Shown here: positions 55,651-62,877 of the stretch, one piece after another | Position numbering within the stretch: position 1 is the stretch's first letter | Layout: each line of letters begins with the position of its first letter | DNA from: Paenibacillus silagei | Lineage (GTDB): Bacteria; Bacillota; Bacilli; Paenibacillales; Paenibacillaceae | DNA: 64,000 nucleotides | NCBI RefSeq assembly: GCF_017874735.1 | Contig: NZ_JAGGLV010000002.1 | Span: 248,001-312,000, forward strand | Direction: 5' to 3' | Notes under the pieces: generated by a model | What the model saw: the letters and a program-made list of their open reading frames with translations, nothing else | What the model was told of the DNA's origin: nothing | Databases searched by the model: none | Position numbers and translations under genes: made by a program

Positions 55651-55688
55651 AAAATACATCAGCAGAAATACTCCTGATGTATTTTTTT
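55651..55688. terminator. Bidirectional terminator between the ABC module and the RiPP operon
   Basis: AATACATCAG (55653-55662) pairs with CTGATGTATT (55674-55683), flanked by A-run and T-run. It serves the converging transcripts of the permease (plus) and the protease (minus), whose stop it touches. Confidence 0.9.
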
Positions 55689-56676
55689 ATTCGTCATTCA
55701 TTTCTTTAGTATGTTCAATAAATTTGGTTAATGTGCTTATTGAACTAAAAACTCTATAATCAACACCATTATAATTAATGCTGACACCTGTAATCGCTTC
55801 TATTTCTTTTAAAATCTCAAAAAAATCATTTGGATACAATAAATCAATTAATTTAGTGCTCGCTAGTTGCTCTGCGGTAATATCTCTATCTCTTTTCTTA
55901 AAATATGAGAACAATATTTCTTTTATTTCGTTATTTAGTTTGCTTTGGCCTAGAACTTCAACCGAATCGAAATTTAGTGTATTAGCACCAATAACATCGT
56001 TTGTTTTCCATAGTTTTCTTTCGGCAAATGTTTGCAATAATACTTCCAGTTCCTCGTATTTCAAATCAGGTTTCTTGATTAATATATTCAATACTATACC
56101 TGTAACAGTTGCGGTAGCCTTACTCGTTCCGCCAAACATTTTATATGAATCACTTATACTCTTTACTAAATTAGGCGTTTTATTAGCGATACATTGGATC
56201 ACCTTGCTTTTATTGTACCAATAATCACTGTTCCCCTGAAGTATAGCACCATTTATACCGATTGCTCCATCGCATGCAGCTGGATAACCCAAATAACCTT
56301 GATTAGGTGCTGAAGATATTATGATCTTACCCTCACTCTTGAGTTTATGTATAATTGGTTGTAGCCTTGATCTGCTTTTTTTCTTAATTGTAGTTAAGCT
56401 AAGATTAATTGTCCGAATATTAAGTTTACGCGTATACTCCAAGGCTTCTATTAAGGTATCAAGTGAACTCTCCATATTTTGATTTAATGCTTTAATCGCA
56501 AAAATATTGGGCTGCGCTTCACACATTTGCGCTATTATATTCGCACATTGAGTACCATGACCATTATCGTCTTCGAAATCGCTATCTTCATCAGTCAAAC
56601 CCATACCACCGATAACATTTCCAATGGAGTTCTCTTGAACTATTCCCGTATCAATAATGATTACATCAGGATTCAT
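55687..56676 (-). CDS. Intracellular subtilisin-like (S8) protease with ACP-like C-terminus, RiPP operon
   Basis: A 329-residue serine protease with the triad Asp9 (VIIIDTGI), His40 (DDNGHGTQCA) and Ser185 (FGGTSKATATVTG), with oxyanion Asn125 (SSAPNQGYLG). There is no signal peptide or propeptide; the catalytic Asp is nine residues from the start, so it acts in the cytoplasm. Residues about 246-325 look like an acyl carrier protein (helix KLNNEIKEILFSYF, then LIDLLYPNDFFEILKEIEAI, then ISTLTKFIEH), but the position of the phosphopantetheine Ser is Asn283. Last gene after the precursor peptide; it probably removes the leader peptide, since the exporter lacks a peptidase domain. GGGAGATC precedes the ATG. 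Confidence 0.85.
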   Translation of the reverse strand: MNPDVIIIDTGIVQENSIGNVIGGMGLTDEDSDFEDDNGHGTQCANIIAQMCEAQPNIFAIKALNQNMESSLDTLIEALEYTRKLNIRTINLSLTTIKKKSRSRLQPIIHKLKSEGKIIISSAPNQGYLGYPAACDGAIGINGAILQGNSDYWYNKSKVIQCIANKTPNLVKSISDSYKMFGGTSKATATVTGIVLNILIKKPDLKYEELEVLLQTFAERKLWKTNDVIGANTLNFDSVEVLGQSKLNNEIKEILFSYFKKRDRDITAEQLASTKLIDLLYPNDFFEILKEIEAITGVSINYNGVDYRVFSSISTLTKFIEHTKEMNDE

Positions 56677-56710
56677 TTTTGATCTCCCTATAGTTGCATA
56701 TAATAAGTAT

Positions 56711-56734
56711 GGGTAGTGATTTTAATCACTACCC
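56711..56734 (-). terminator. Perfect hairpin between precursor peptide and protease genes
   Basis: GGGTAGTGATT (56711-56721) and AATCACTACCC (56724-56734) form an 11-base perfect stem with a 2-base spacer. The following minus-strand sequence is only moderately T-rich, so it may act as a partial terminator or RNA stabiliser that raises precursor over protease. Confidence 0.6.
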
Positions 56735-56800
56735 ATTATATAAAAATAGACTAGGAATGCTGAAATGGTTTTTTTAAGTAAATTTACCTACTTGTTCACA

Positions 56801-56959
56801 TTAAAATGCGCAAGTAATTTTACAGCTGAATGTAACAGAGCAACCTGCTGGGTTAGAGGCACTTTTTCCAGACCAATCGGCACAATCATCTTTACAACCT
56901 TGCCCTTTTACTTCTAATGCATTAATTTTGTCCGCAATTTTTTTAATCTTTAAACTCAT
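56801..56959 (-). CDS. Cys-rich RiPP precursor peptide (52 residues)
   Basis: A short open frame with an excellent ribosome site (GAAGGAGGACTTATT before the ATG), placed between two radical SAM genes and a protease. Residues 1-21 are a Lys/Ile-rich, Cys-free leader (MSLKIKKIADKINALEVKGQ then G). Residues 22-52 are the putative core with five cysteines at 22, 26, 40, 46 and 50: C-x3-C, 13 residues with Trp29 and several Ser/Ala/Gly/Asn, then C-x5-C-x3-C near the end (CKITCAF). Two C-x3-C units separated by a Ser/Gly/Asn/Ala loop recall sactipeptides such as ruminococcin C, whose Cys-to-alpha-carbon thioethers are made by radical SAM enzymes. Actual linkages and the cleavage site are unknown. 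Too short for routine gene calling. Confidence 0.85.
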   Translation of the reverse strand: MSLKIKKIADKINALEVKGQGCKDDCADWSGKSASNPAGCSVTFSCKITCAF

Positions 56960-56999
56960 AATAAGTCCTCCTTCTTCGCATTCCTAGCTACTTCTATCT

Positions 57000-58034
57000 C
57001 TAAACTGATTTTAAAAAACTATAATTGGCATTTTCAAAAGCACATATTGTTGCTGAAGGACACAATCCGTCATCAGTTAATAATTCATTGAGGTATCGGC
57101 ATCTTACAGTAAGACAACTGCTATAATTATTGCACCCTTCACATTCCATCATGTTGCAGTCATTAATTCTTGAGATATCTGCTAAGTAATCATTATTAAT
57201 TCCTCCTAGATGTACTGAACCGATTTTATATTTAGTATCTCCTACAACATAGGAACACGGATAAATCTCTCCGGTTGGGTCAATGTGAATACTGCTATAA
57301 CCGCCAGAACACTTATTTTTCTTGAAAATATTATTTTCTAAGATTGGAATTTCCACATTTTTTTCATCTAACCTATTCCTTAAATAATATTCTTTCAACA
57401 AACCAAGCTGATCTAAATAAGCATCTATATGTTTCTCATCCCAACTCTTATCGAAATAGTCAGGGATACAGACAATCACTAAGAATCCCAATTCTATCAA
57501 ATGTTTAATACTTTCAAATAAATGAGAAACTGTTTGAGCACCAAATGTAACTCTAGCCCTAATATTCTTCCTTTTTTCCAATGTCATATTAACCTTATTT
57601 ATAATTGCATCATAAGAACCTGTACCATTTGAGAATAGCCTTGTTTGATCGTGAACCTTTTTATCGCCATCAATACTTATTGAAAAATCGTAATTCATAT
57701 TTTCCGCCAAGAATTCAATCTTCTTTTTGTCAAGTAACACTGCATTTGTTGTAATACCAAACATAACTATTTTTTTATATGTGGCGAATAATAATTTCAG
57801 TCGTTCAGTAATGTATGTTATTAGGTCATAATTTAATAATGGCTCCCCTCCATGGAATTGTATAATTAATGGATCCTCTGACCAATTATCATTAGTACTA
57901 TAGTTCTCTTGGATAAAATTAATTATTTGATCCGCAGTATTGCGATCCATATCTATTTCCTTTTTGTCGTTTCCTTCATAACAATAGCTGCATCTCAGGT
58001 TGCATGCTTTAGTTACCCAAATTCCTATTAACAT
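57000..58034 (-). CDS. Radical SAM/SPASM peptide maturase 2 (no RRE)
   Basis: A 344-residue radical SAM enzyme. The SAM-binding [4Fe-4S] cysteines are 11, 15 and 18 (VTKACNLRCSYCYEG), followed by IIQFHGGEPLLNYDLI (GGEP motif that binds SAM) and TTNAVLLDKK. The C-terminal SPASM/twitch part has many cysteines: KCSGGYSSIHIDPTGEIYPC, then MECEGCNNYSSC, TVRCRYL, GLCPSATIC, enough for two auxiliary Fe-S clusters. It has no peptide-recognition domain, so it may depend on maturase 1 or read the core directly. Starts three bases after the stop of maturase 1 (GGAGGATTGAGCA upstream). The precursor gene follows 40 bases later. Likely forms thioether or C-C crosslinks. Confidence 0.88.
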   Translation of the reverse strand: MLIGIWVTKACNLRCSYCYEGNDKKEIDMDRNTADQIINFIQENYSTNDNWSEDPLIIQFHGGEPLLNYDLITYITERLKLLFATYKKIVMFGITTNAVLLDKKKIEFLAENMNYDFSISIDGDKKVHDQTRLFSNGTGSYDAIINKVNMTLEKRKNIRARVTFGAQTVSHLFESIKHLIELGFLVIVCIPDYFDKSWDEKHIDAYLDQLGLLKEYYLRNRLDEKNVEIPILENNIFKKNKCSGGYSSIHIDPTGEIYPCSYVVGDTKYKIGSVHLGGINNDYLADISRINDCNMMECEGCNNYSSCLTVRCRYLNELLTDDGLCPSATICAFENANYSFLKSV

Positions 58035-58037
58035 TGC

Positions 58038-59291
58038 TCAATCCTCCCATACAATCCTTTGGAAGTTACGTTTCAGTTCTGGACAAACACTTTCATAAAA
58101 ACCATCATTGCTCTCTATAAGATCTAAGTAATGCAAGCAATTCCAGCAAAATAAATTAACATCACAATCTTTACACTTTTCATGTTTATCAGGCTGTAAA
58201 TACTCCCAATTTTGATATCCATCATATTTTTTAAATTCACCACTCCCCAGAAAACTGCTTAAATCTTCTATCTCCAATATATTGCCTACATAATATTTAT
58301 CTCTCTCCAATAAACCGCAAGGATATATCTGTCCTTTACTATTTATATAAATCTCTTTAAATACCCCCCCACAGAGACAAATATGAACATCATCAATGTC
58401 AAGATTCATCATTCTTATTTCTTCAATTTGAACTTCTTTTTCTTTAGGCTGCAATGAATCTTTATTATCTTTTCCTCTTCCAATTGGGCTAAAAGCCCTT
58501 GCAATGCCACGGGTTCCTAATTCTTTATTTAATTCCTCAAATTGATTGCGTAATACATAGTTCTCCTTAGTCAAGACCATTGATAATGAAATTTTATCGA
58601 AATGGTGATTTTTTAATAATTCAACCGAATGCAAGACCTTGTTAAAAACTCCTTTTCCACGTATTGTTGAACATGTGTCTTCATTAACACCATCAATACT
58701 AAAATCTATTGCTGATACATGCGCCACTAGTTGTTTCACATTTTCACTATTAATTAATGTCCCATTCGTCATTACTCTGATTTCACCATCGTAAATATCA
58801 TTCAGGTGAGATAGAATCTCAAAAAAATCCTTCCTAATTAAAGGTTCTCCACCCGTTAAGCAAATACTCTTGGGTTTTGATTTAACCACTTTATTCAAAA
58901 CCGTTTTTAGAACATCCGTGTCCAACGGATCGCTCAAATTTGTTAAGTCAGAATCCACGCAGCAATGTTTGCATCTGAGATTACATCTGTTGGTAATTGC
59001 TATATCAACACTGAAATTTTTATCGAACAGTAACATCTCTTCCGTATCGGCCAGCAAATTTTCTTTGTACAAAAGTTGCAACAGCTCGAAGAAGTATTCC
59101 TTATCTTCCTGGTCTTCAAACGCTTCAATCAGTTCATTAGTCGTTGCGCTTTCCTGCATGGCAAGTTTAAGTATTTCATAACATTCCTGACTCATTTTCA
59201 TCCATTTTCCATTCCTTCGATTCCCTAAAATCACTTTGTTTCCATGAGTCAAAACTTTAGTAAACTGACCTAACATAATATTCCTGTTCAT
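58038..59291 (-). CDS. Radical SAM/SPASM peptide maturase 1 with N-terminal RRE domain
   Basis: A 417-residue enzyme. Residues about 1-88 form a PqqD-like RiPP recognition element (KVILGNRRNGKWMKMSQECY, then LLQLLYKENLL), which usually holds the precursor leader. The radical SAM core follows with Cys103/107/110 (AITNRCNLRCKHCCVDS), ICLTGGEPLIRKDF and VMTNGTLINS. The SPASM domain shows CLCGGVFKEIYINSKGQIYP, CGLLERD, and KCKDCDVNLFCWNCL with a final VCPEL. It overlaps the exporter gene by 35 bases; the start is fixed by GGAGGAAC eight bases upstream. Layout matches sactionine/ranthipeptide maturases. Confidence 0.92.
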   Translation of the reverse strand: MNRNIMLGQFTKVLTHGNKVILGNRRNGKWMKMSQECYEILKLAMQESATTNELIEAFEDQEDKEYFFELLQLLYKENLLADTEEMLLFDKNFSVDIAITNRCNLRCKHCCVDSDLTNLSDPLDTDVLKTVLNKVVKSKPKSICLTGGEPLIRKDFFEILSHLNDIYDGEIRVMTNGTLINSENVKQLVAHVSAIDFSIDGVNEDTCSTIRGKGVFNKVLHSVELLKNHHFDKISLSMVLTKENYVLRNQFEELNKELGTRGIARAFSPIGRGKDNKDSLQPKEKEVQIEEIRMMNLDIDDVHICLCGGVFKEIYINSKGQIYPCGLLERDKYYVGNILEIEDLSSFLGSGEFKKYDGYQNWEYLQPDKHEKCKDCDVNLFCWNCLHYLDLIESNDGFYESVCPELKRNFQRIVWED

Positions 59292-60945
59292 TTTCTTGTT
59301 CCTCCGCTAGCATTATTTTTCTATCACATATATTTAAGATTTGCTCTCTATGTGTAATAATTAATGCTGTTTTTCCTTCTAGTTTTCTTCTAATCACATT
59401 GCAGATTACCTTTTCTGCTTCAATGTCCATAGCTGAAGTGGGTTCATCTAACAAGTATATAGATTTATTCTGAAGGAAGAGGCGTATTAACGCTATCTTT
59501 TGTACTTGTCCACCCGAAAGATTTAATGAATTTTCTTTAATCATTGTATCGAGCCCATCAGGAAAATCCTTTATTGCTAAGCAAAATTCCTTCATCGTCT
59601 CAATAATCTCATGATCACTATAGCGATTTTTAGTATCCAGAACATCCCTTAAAGAACCGCTTAATATAAATTCACTTTGTAATAAGCAACCGACTTGATG
59701 ATGCAGATAATCCGTTTGGTAATCTCCAATAATCACTTCATCTATTAGAATTTCCCCTTTTTGAGGTACACAGAGCTTCGTAAAGAGTTTCATTAAGGTT
59801 GTCTTCCCGCATCCATTTTTGCCTACGATTCCTACTACTTCACCCGGTTGGACCTCCAATGATAACCCTTTCAATATTTGATTGGATTCTTCATAGCTAA
59901 AATCAATTCTATTCACACTAATCTTGCCTGATAGATCGAGGTCAGGGGTGTAATTTCCTTCTTGAATAACCTCTTTATTATCCAAAACTTCAAATATCCG
60001 TCTAAAAATAGGAATGTTTTTTTTGAAAGATATATACTCACTACCAATCGAATTTATTGGGCCAAACATTCTTTGTACATAAATGATTAAACTGAATAAA
60101 ACACCTACTGTCATCGTCCCTGATAATACTCTTTGCGCCCCCATGAGCAGCACTACAAAAATAATGATTACGCTATAACTTGAAACAATACTAAACAACG
60201 CAGTAATCATTCTTAATTGTTTTATTGCTTTTTCTACTACAGACCGGTTCTTCTTGCAGTAACCACAATAAGCACGTTTTACTTCACCTGCCATTTCAAT
60301 ATGATTCACATTATTTAGTATTTCATTTGTATAGGATGAGAAATCTGCAATTTCTTCTCTTAATGGCACCACATATGCTTCAATTTTTTTACCGTATTTT
60401 TTTTGAATTAAAGCAAATGAAAAAGTAAGCAATATTAAAATGATTCCAATAGTTTTATCTATGTAGATTAAATATGCGGAAATGCCTACTGCAATTAATG
60501 TATTGGATAAAATTCCGCTTATTGATTTTGTGAAAAGGCTTTCTATTGATGAGATGTCTTCTTCTAAAACTGTAAACATGTCTCCAACCTTGTGCTTGCT
60601 CCAAAAAGCTACATTGGTATTCATTAATTTTTCAAAAACCATTTCTTTTATTTCAGAAACAAAGCGTTGTGAAAATTTATAGAAGCTAACTTGATATAAA
60701 TATTGGAAAGCAACCATCGTACATCCTACAATCAGCATAGTAATAGTGTAATTGGCAATATCTCCAATGTTCCTATTGCTTATTCCTAAGTCAACTATTT
60801 TACTTATGTAACTTGGAAATATAATTGACGAAACACTATAAATTAAAACAAATATTATGCATTTTATTTGTTGAAGTGTAAAATCCAAATATCTGAGTCG
60901 ACTAGAACCGTTTAAGTACTGTAAGCACTTTATCCAGTAATACAT
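59257..60945 (-). CDS. ABC exporter, fused membrane and ATPase domains (RiPP operon)
   Basis: A 562-residue half-transporter: six-helix membrane domain (about 20-310) and ATPase (about 345-555) with Walker A GIVGKNGCGKTTLMKL, signature LNLSGGQVQKIALIRLF, Walker B IYLLDEPTSAMDIEAE, and ITHREQI. No N-terminal C39 peptidase domain is present, so leader removal must be done elsewhere, presumably by the S8 protease of the same operon. First gene of the RiPP operon; GAAGGGAT before the ATG. Predicted to export the mature peptide, functioning as a homodimer. Confidence 0.92.
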   Translation of the reverse strand: MYYWIKCLQYLNGSSRLRYLDFTLQQIKCIIFVLIYSVSSIIFPSYISKIVDLGISNRNIGDIANYTITMLIVGCTMVAFQYLYQVSFYKFSQRFVSEIKEMVFEKLMNTNVAFWSKHKVGDMFTVLEEDISSIESLFTKSISGILSNTLIAVGISAYLIYIDKTIGIILILLTFSFALIQKKYGKKIEAYVVPLREEIADFSSYTNEILNNVNHIEMAGEVKRAYCGYCKKNRSVVEKAIKQLRMITALFSIVSSYSVIIIFVVLLMGAQRVLSGTMTVGVLFSLIIYVQRMFGPINSIGSEYISFKKNIPIFRRIFEVLDNKEVIQEGNYTPDLDLSGKISVNRIDFSYEESNQILKGLSLEVQPGEVVGIVGKNGCGKTTLMKLFTKLCVPQKGEILIDEVIIGDYQTDYLHHQVGCLLQSEFILSGSLRDVLDTKNRYSDHEIIETMKEFCLAIKDFPDGLDTMIKENSLNLSGGQVQKIALIRLFLQNKSIYLLDEPTSAMDIEAEKVICNVIRRKLEGKTALIITHREQILNICDRKIMLAEEQENEQEYYVRSVY

Positions 60946-60995
60946 TTAGTTTTATCCCTTCGATTTGTGTATTATTTTACTTTTTTAACATTATT

Positions 60996-61025
60996 ATTAT
61001 CTATAAGACAATCATTTTCTTTCAA
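60996..61025 (-). promoter_or_regulatory. Candidate promoter of the RiPP operon
   Basis: On the minus strand TTGAAA (61020-61025) and GATAAT (60996-61001) are 18 bases apart, 50 bases before the exporter start. The region is very AT-rich, so chance matches are likely. The rest of 60946-61246 contains the LysR-side operator and no gene. Confidence 0.35.
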
Positions 61026-61182
61026 TACACTCATAATAAACATAAATGTAGAAATATGCCATATTCCTCGACCGAATGGTGCTTTTTTCTCACCCAATGG
61101 TTGGTTATGCCAAATTTAAATCATTTCCCCAATATGACAGCTACTGCAACCCTTGTAAAAACCGATGTAATCAGACCGATTT

Positions 61183-61197
61183 ATAGGATATACTTAT
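61183..61197 (+). promoter_or_regulatory. ATAG-N7-TTAT operator-like dyad upstream of the LysR gene
   Basis: ATAG-GATATAC-TTAT closely resembles ATAG-GCTGTAC-CTAT upstream of leuC (11 of 15 bases shared). It lies 50 bases before the LysR start, a usual place for an autoregulatory LysR site. Confidence 0.5.
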
Positions 61198-61246
61198 AAG
61201 AAAGCGGATTACTATTGATGGTACCTAACCTGTAAGGAGGTTTGAA

Positions 61247-62158
61247 ATGGAACTGCGTCAACTGCAATATGTCCTGCAAATTGCGGCTGAGCGTAATTTT
61301 TCCCGGGCAGCAGACAAGCTGCATATCGCTCAGCCTTCACTCAGCCAGCAACTCTCCAAACTGGAAAAAGAACTGGGTGTCCTTCTTTTCCAGCGCAATA
61401 CCAGTTCAGTAGAGCTGACTCATGCCGGTAAGAAATTCGTCGAGCAGGCTCAGACCATCATTGATGCCGTAGAACTGCTGCGCCAGGAGATGTCGGATAT
61501 ATCCCAGCTGCGCACCGGACGGGTTGTGGTTGGCAGCATGCCGATCACCGGTGCGCATCTGCTGCCGCATGTGCTGCCTGCCTTCAAACGCAAATACCCC
61601 GAGATTGAAATCACGCTGCTGGAGGACTCCTCCATGAATCTTGAGAAGCTGACAGCCAGCGGCCAGACAGATCTCAGCCTGCTATCCCTACCACTGGAGA
61701 TTCCGACTCTAGCTCATGAGGTTCTTGGAGAGGAACGGATCGACCTGGCAGTCCCGCCTGAGCATCCGCTGGCGGCGCGGATGCTGCTGGGTACACGAAC
61801 TTCGCTGACCGAGCTTAAGGATGAACCGTTCATCGTGCTCAAAGAAGGACAGGGCTTCCGCAAAATGACGGTGGAGCTATGCCGTGGAGCCGGATTTGAG
61901 CCGCGGATTGTCTTCGAGAGCAACAATATGGAGACCGTCCAATCGCTTGTAGCCACCGGAATGGGCGTAACGCTCGTGCCACATTTCATTGCACGGGCAC
62001 CGCGGAGTGAATTCGTGCCTGTCTACCTGCCTTTGGCTGAACCGGTACCCAGCCGTACTCTGGTTGTCGCTTACCGGCGCGGACGCTATTTGTCCCGTGC
62101 TGCGGAAGCTTTCATTGAAACCTTCCAGACAACGGTCGCCGGACTGGCAGGCGAATAA
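61247..62158 (+). CDS. LysR-family transcriptional regulator
   Basis: A 303-residue regulator. N-terminal winged helix (1-65): MELRQLQYVLQIAAERNFSR, then AADKLHIAQPSLSQQLSKLE, followed by a linker helix. The effector-binding periplasmic-binding-like domain (about 88-295) shows RVVVGSMPITGAHLLPHVLP, LEDSSMNLEKLTASGQTDLS and VATGMGVTLVPHFIA. GC-rich like the housekeeping genes and unlike the AT-rich block before it. AAGGAGG precedes the ATG. The matching dyads at its own promoter and at leuC suggest it controls leuCD and itself; effector unknown. Confidence 0.92.
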   Translation: MELRQLQYVLQIAAERNFSRAADKLHIAQPSLSQQLSKLEKELGVLLFQRNTSSVELTHAGKKFVEQAQTIIDAVELLRQEMSDISQLRTGRVVVGSMPITGAHLLPHVLPAFKRKYPEIEITLLEDSSMNLEKLTASGQTDLSLLSLPLEIPTLAHEVLGEERIDLAVPPEHPLAARMLLGTRTSLTELKDEPFIVLKEGQGFRKMTVELCRGAGFEPRIVFESNNMETVQSLVATGMGVTLVPHFIARAPRSEFVPVYLPLAEPVPSRTLVVAYRRGRYLSRAAEAFIETFQTTVAGLAGE

Positions 62159-62170
62159 GCCGGCGGAAAC

Positions 62171-62212
62171 AAATGCCCATCCAGCTCTTATCATGAGGCC
62201 GGATGGGCATTT
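62171..62212. terminator. Bidirectional terminator between LysR gene and small gene
   Basis: AAATGCCCATCC (62171-62182) pairs perfectly with GGATGGGCATTT (62201-62212). It ends the LysR transcript and, from the other side, the 65-residue gene. Confidence 0.88.
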
Positions 62213-62237
62213 GCTGTATTTTGGCAGAAGCAATTAT

Positions 62238-62435
62238 TTATTTGCGCAAATTATACTGCGTGATCATACGGTTCTGGTCATCGGGCATACGGGTAGTACT
62301 CTCTTCAACCGGTCCTTCTGTGCGGGAATCTCCGGCTTTTTCCTCGACAAATTCTCGGATCGCTTTGTTTTGAAATTCGGCGGCTTCTTTGGAATTCTGA
62401 TTCTGTTCCTGTCGGACATTAGTCTTCTTACTCAA
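62238..62435 (-). CDS. Small hydrophilic protein of unknown function
   Basis: 65 residues, starting at TTG 62435 with a near-ideal AGGAGGTGGATTGAA ribosome site and ending before a good terminator, so I take it as real. It is very hydrophilic and rich in Gln, Glu, Lys, Asn and Arg (KKTNVRQEQNQNSKEAAEF, EFVEEKAGDSRTEG), with a central helix and likely disorder elsewhere; no Cys, no membrane segment. It has the look of small spore- or stress-related proteins of this group, but I recognise no family. Divergent from the T-box-controlled proB. Confidence 0.7.
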   Translation of the reverse strand: MSKKTNVRQEQNQNSKEAAEFQNKAIREFVEEKAGDSRTEGPVEESTTRMPDDQNRMITQYNLRK

Positions 62436-62543
62436 TTCAATCCACCTCCTGGTAACTGATTATAAATACTTTACCCGTTCCCCTGAAGGACAACCAGGAA
62501 ATCCGCTCCCTGCCCCAGCAGAAAAATATTCGTCCGGAGCTCT

Positions 62544-62572
62544 TTGCAAACCCTGCTTCCCCATGGTATTCT
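62544..62572 (+). promoter_or_regulatory. Promoter of the proB T-box leader
   Basis: TTGCAA (62544-62549) and TATTCT (62567-62572) with a 17-base spacer, placing the RNA start near 62579, just before the T-box stem I. Confidence 0.6.
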
Positions 62573-62578
62573 AAATGA

Positions 62579-62826
62579 CAAATAGTGAAACGTGCTGACG
62601 GGACCAGTAAGAATGGACGTATATTCGTGTGCAGAGAGTAAATTCCTGAAGGCTGGGAGAATTTACCGCGAAGGTCATTCTGAATCCTACCCCTGAGCGG
62701 CCTGCCCTGCAGGACGGATACTCCCGTTATGAGAATGAAGTCGGATGAACCCTCATCAATGAAGGTGGTACCGCGGAAGTTAATCAAGCTTTCGTCCTTT
62801 GCTAAGTCTAAGGATGGGGGCTTTTT
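62579..62826 (+). ncRNA. T-box leader riboswitch, proline type
   Basis: Shows the T-box landmarks in order: stem I with AGAGAG (62635-62640) and GCTGGGAG, specifier loop CTGAATCCTACCC with CCT (Pro) at 62686-62688 followed by A, the T-box AAGGTGGTACCGCGG (62762-62776), and a terminator whose arms AGCTTTCGTCCTT (62787-62799) and AAGGATGGGGGCT (62810-62822) pair with G-U help before TTTT. Uncharged tRNA-Pro would stabilise the antiterminator and switch on proB, matching the proline pathway. Confidence 0.9.
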
Positions 62827-62877
62827 GTCATTTCCGGGTGTTACAGGCATTTCAATTCGAGAGGAAAGTGAAAGACA

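Noticed and set aside
59257..60945. Lantibiotic or class II bacteriocin exporter with built-in leader protease
   Set aside because: No N-terminal C39 peptidase domain, no lanthionine synthetase, and no double-glycine leader in the precursor.
49560..61200. Integrative element or prophage
   Set aside because: No integrase, transposase, phage gene, tRNA target or clear terminal repeats were found; only base composition and the split operator context suggest insertion.
62437..62850. Minus-strand 137-residue frame
   Set aside because: It is the complement of the T-box leader and its promoter.
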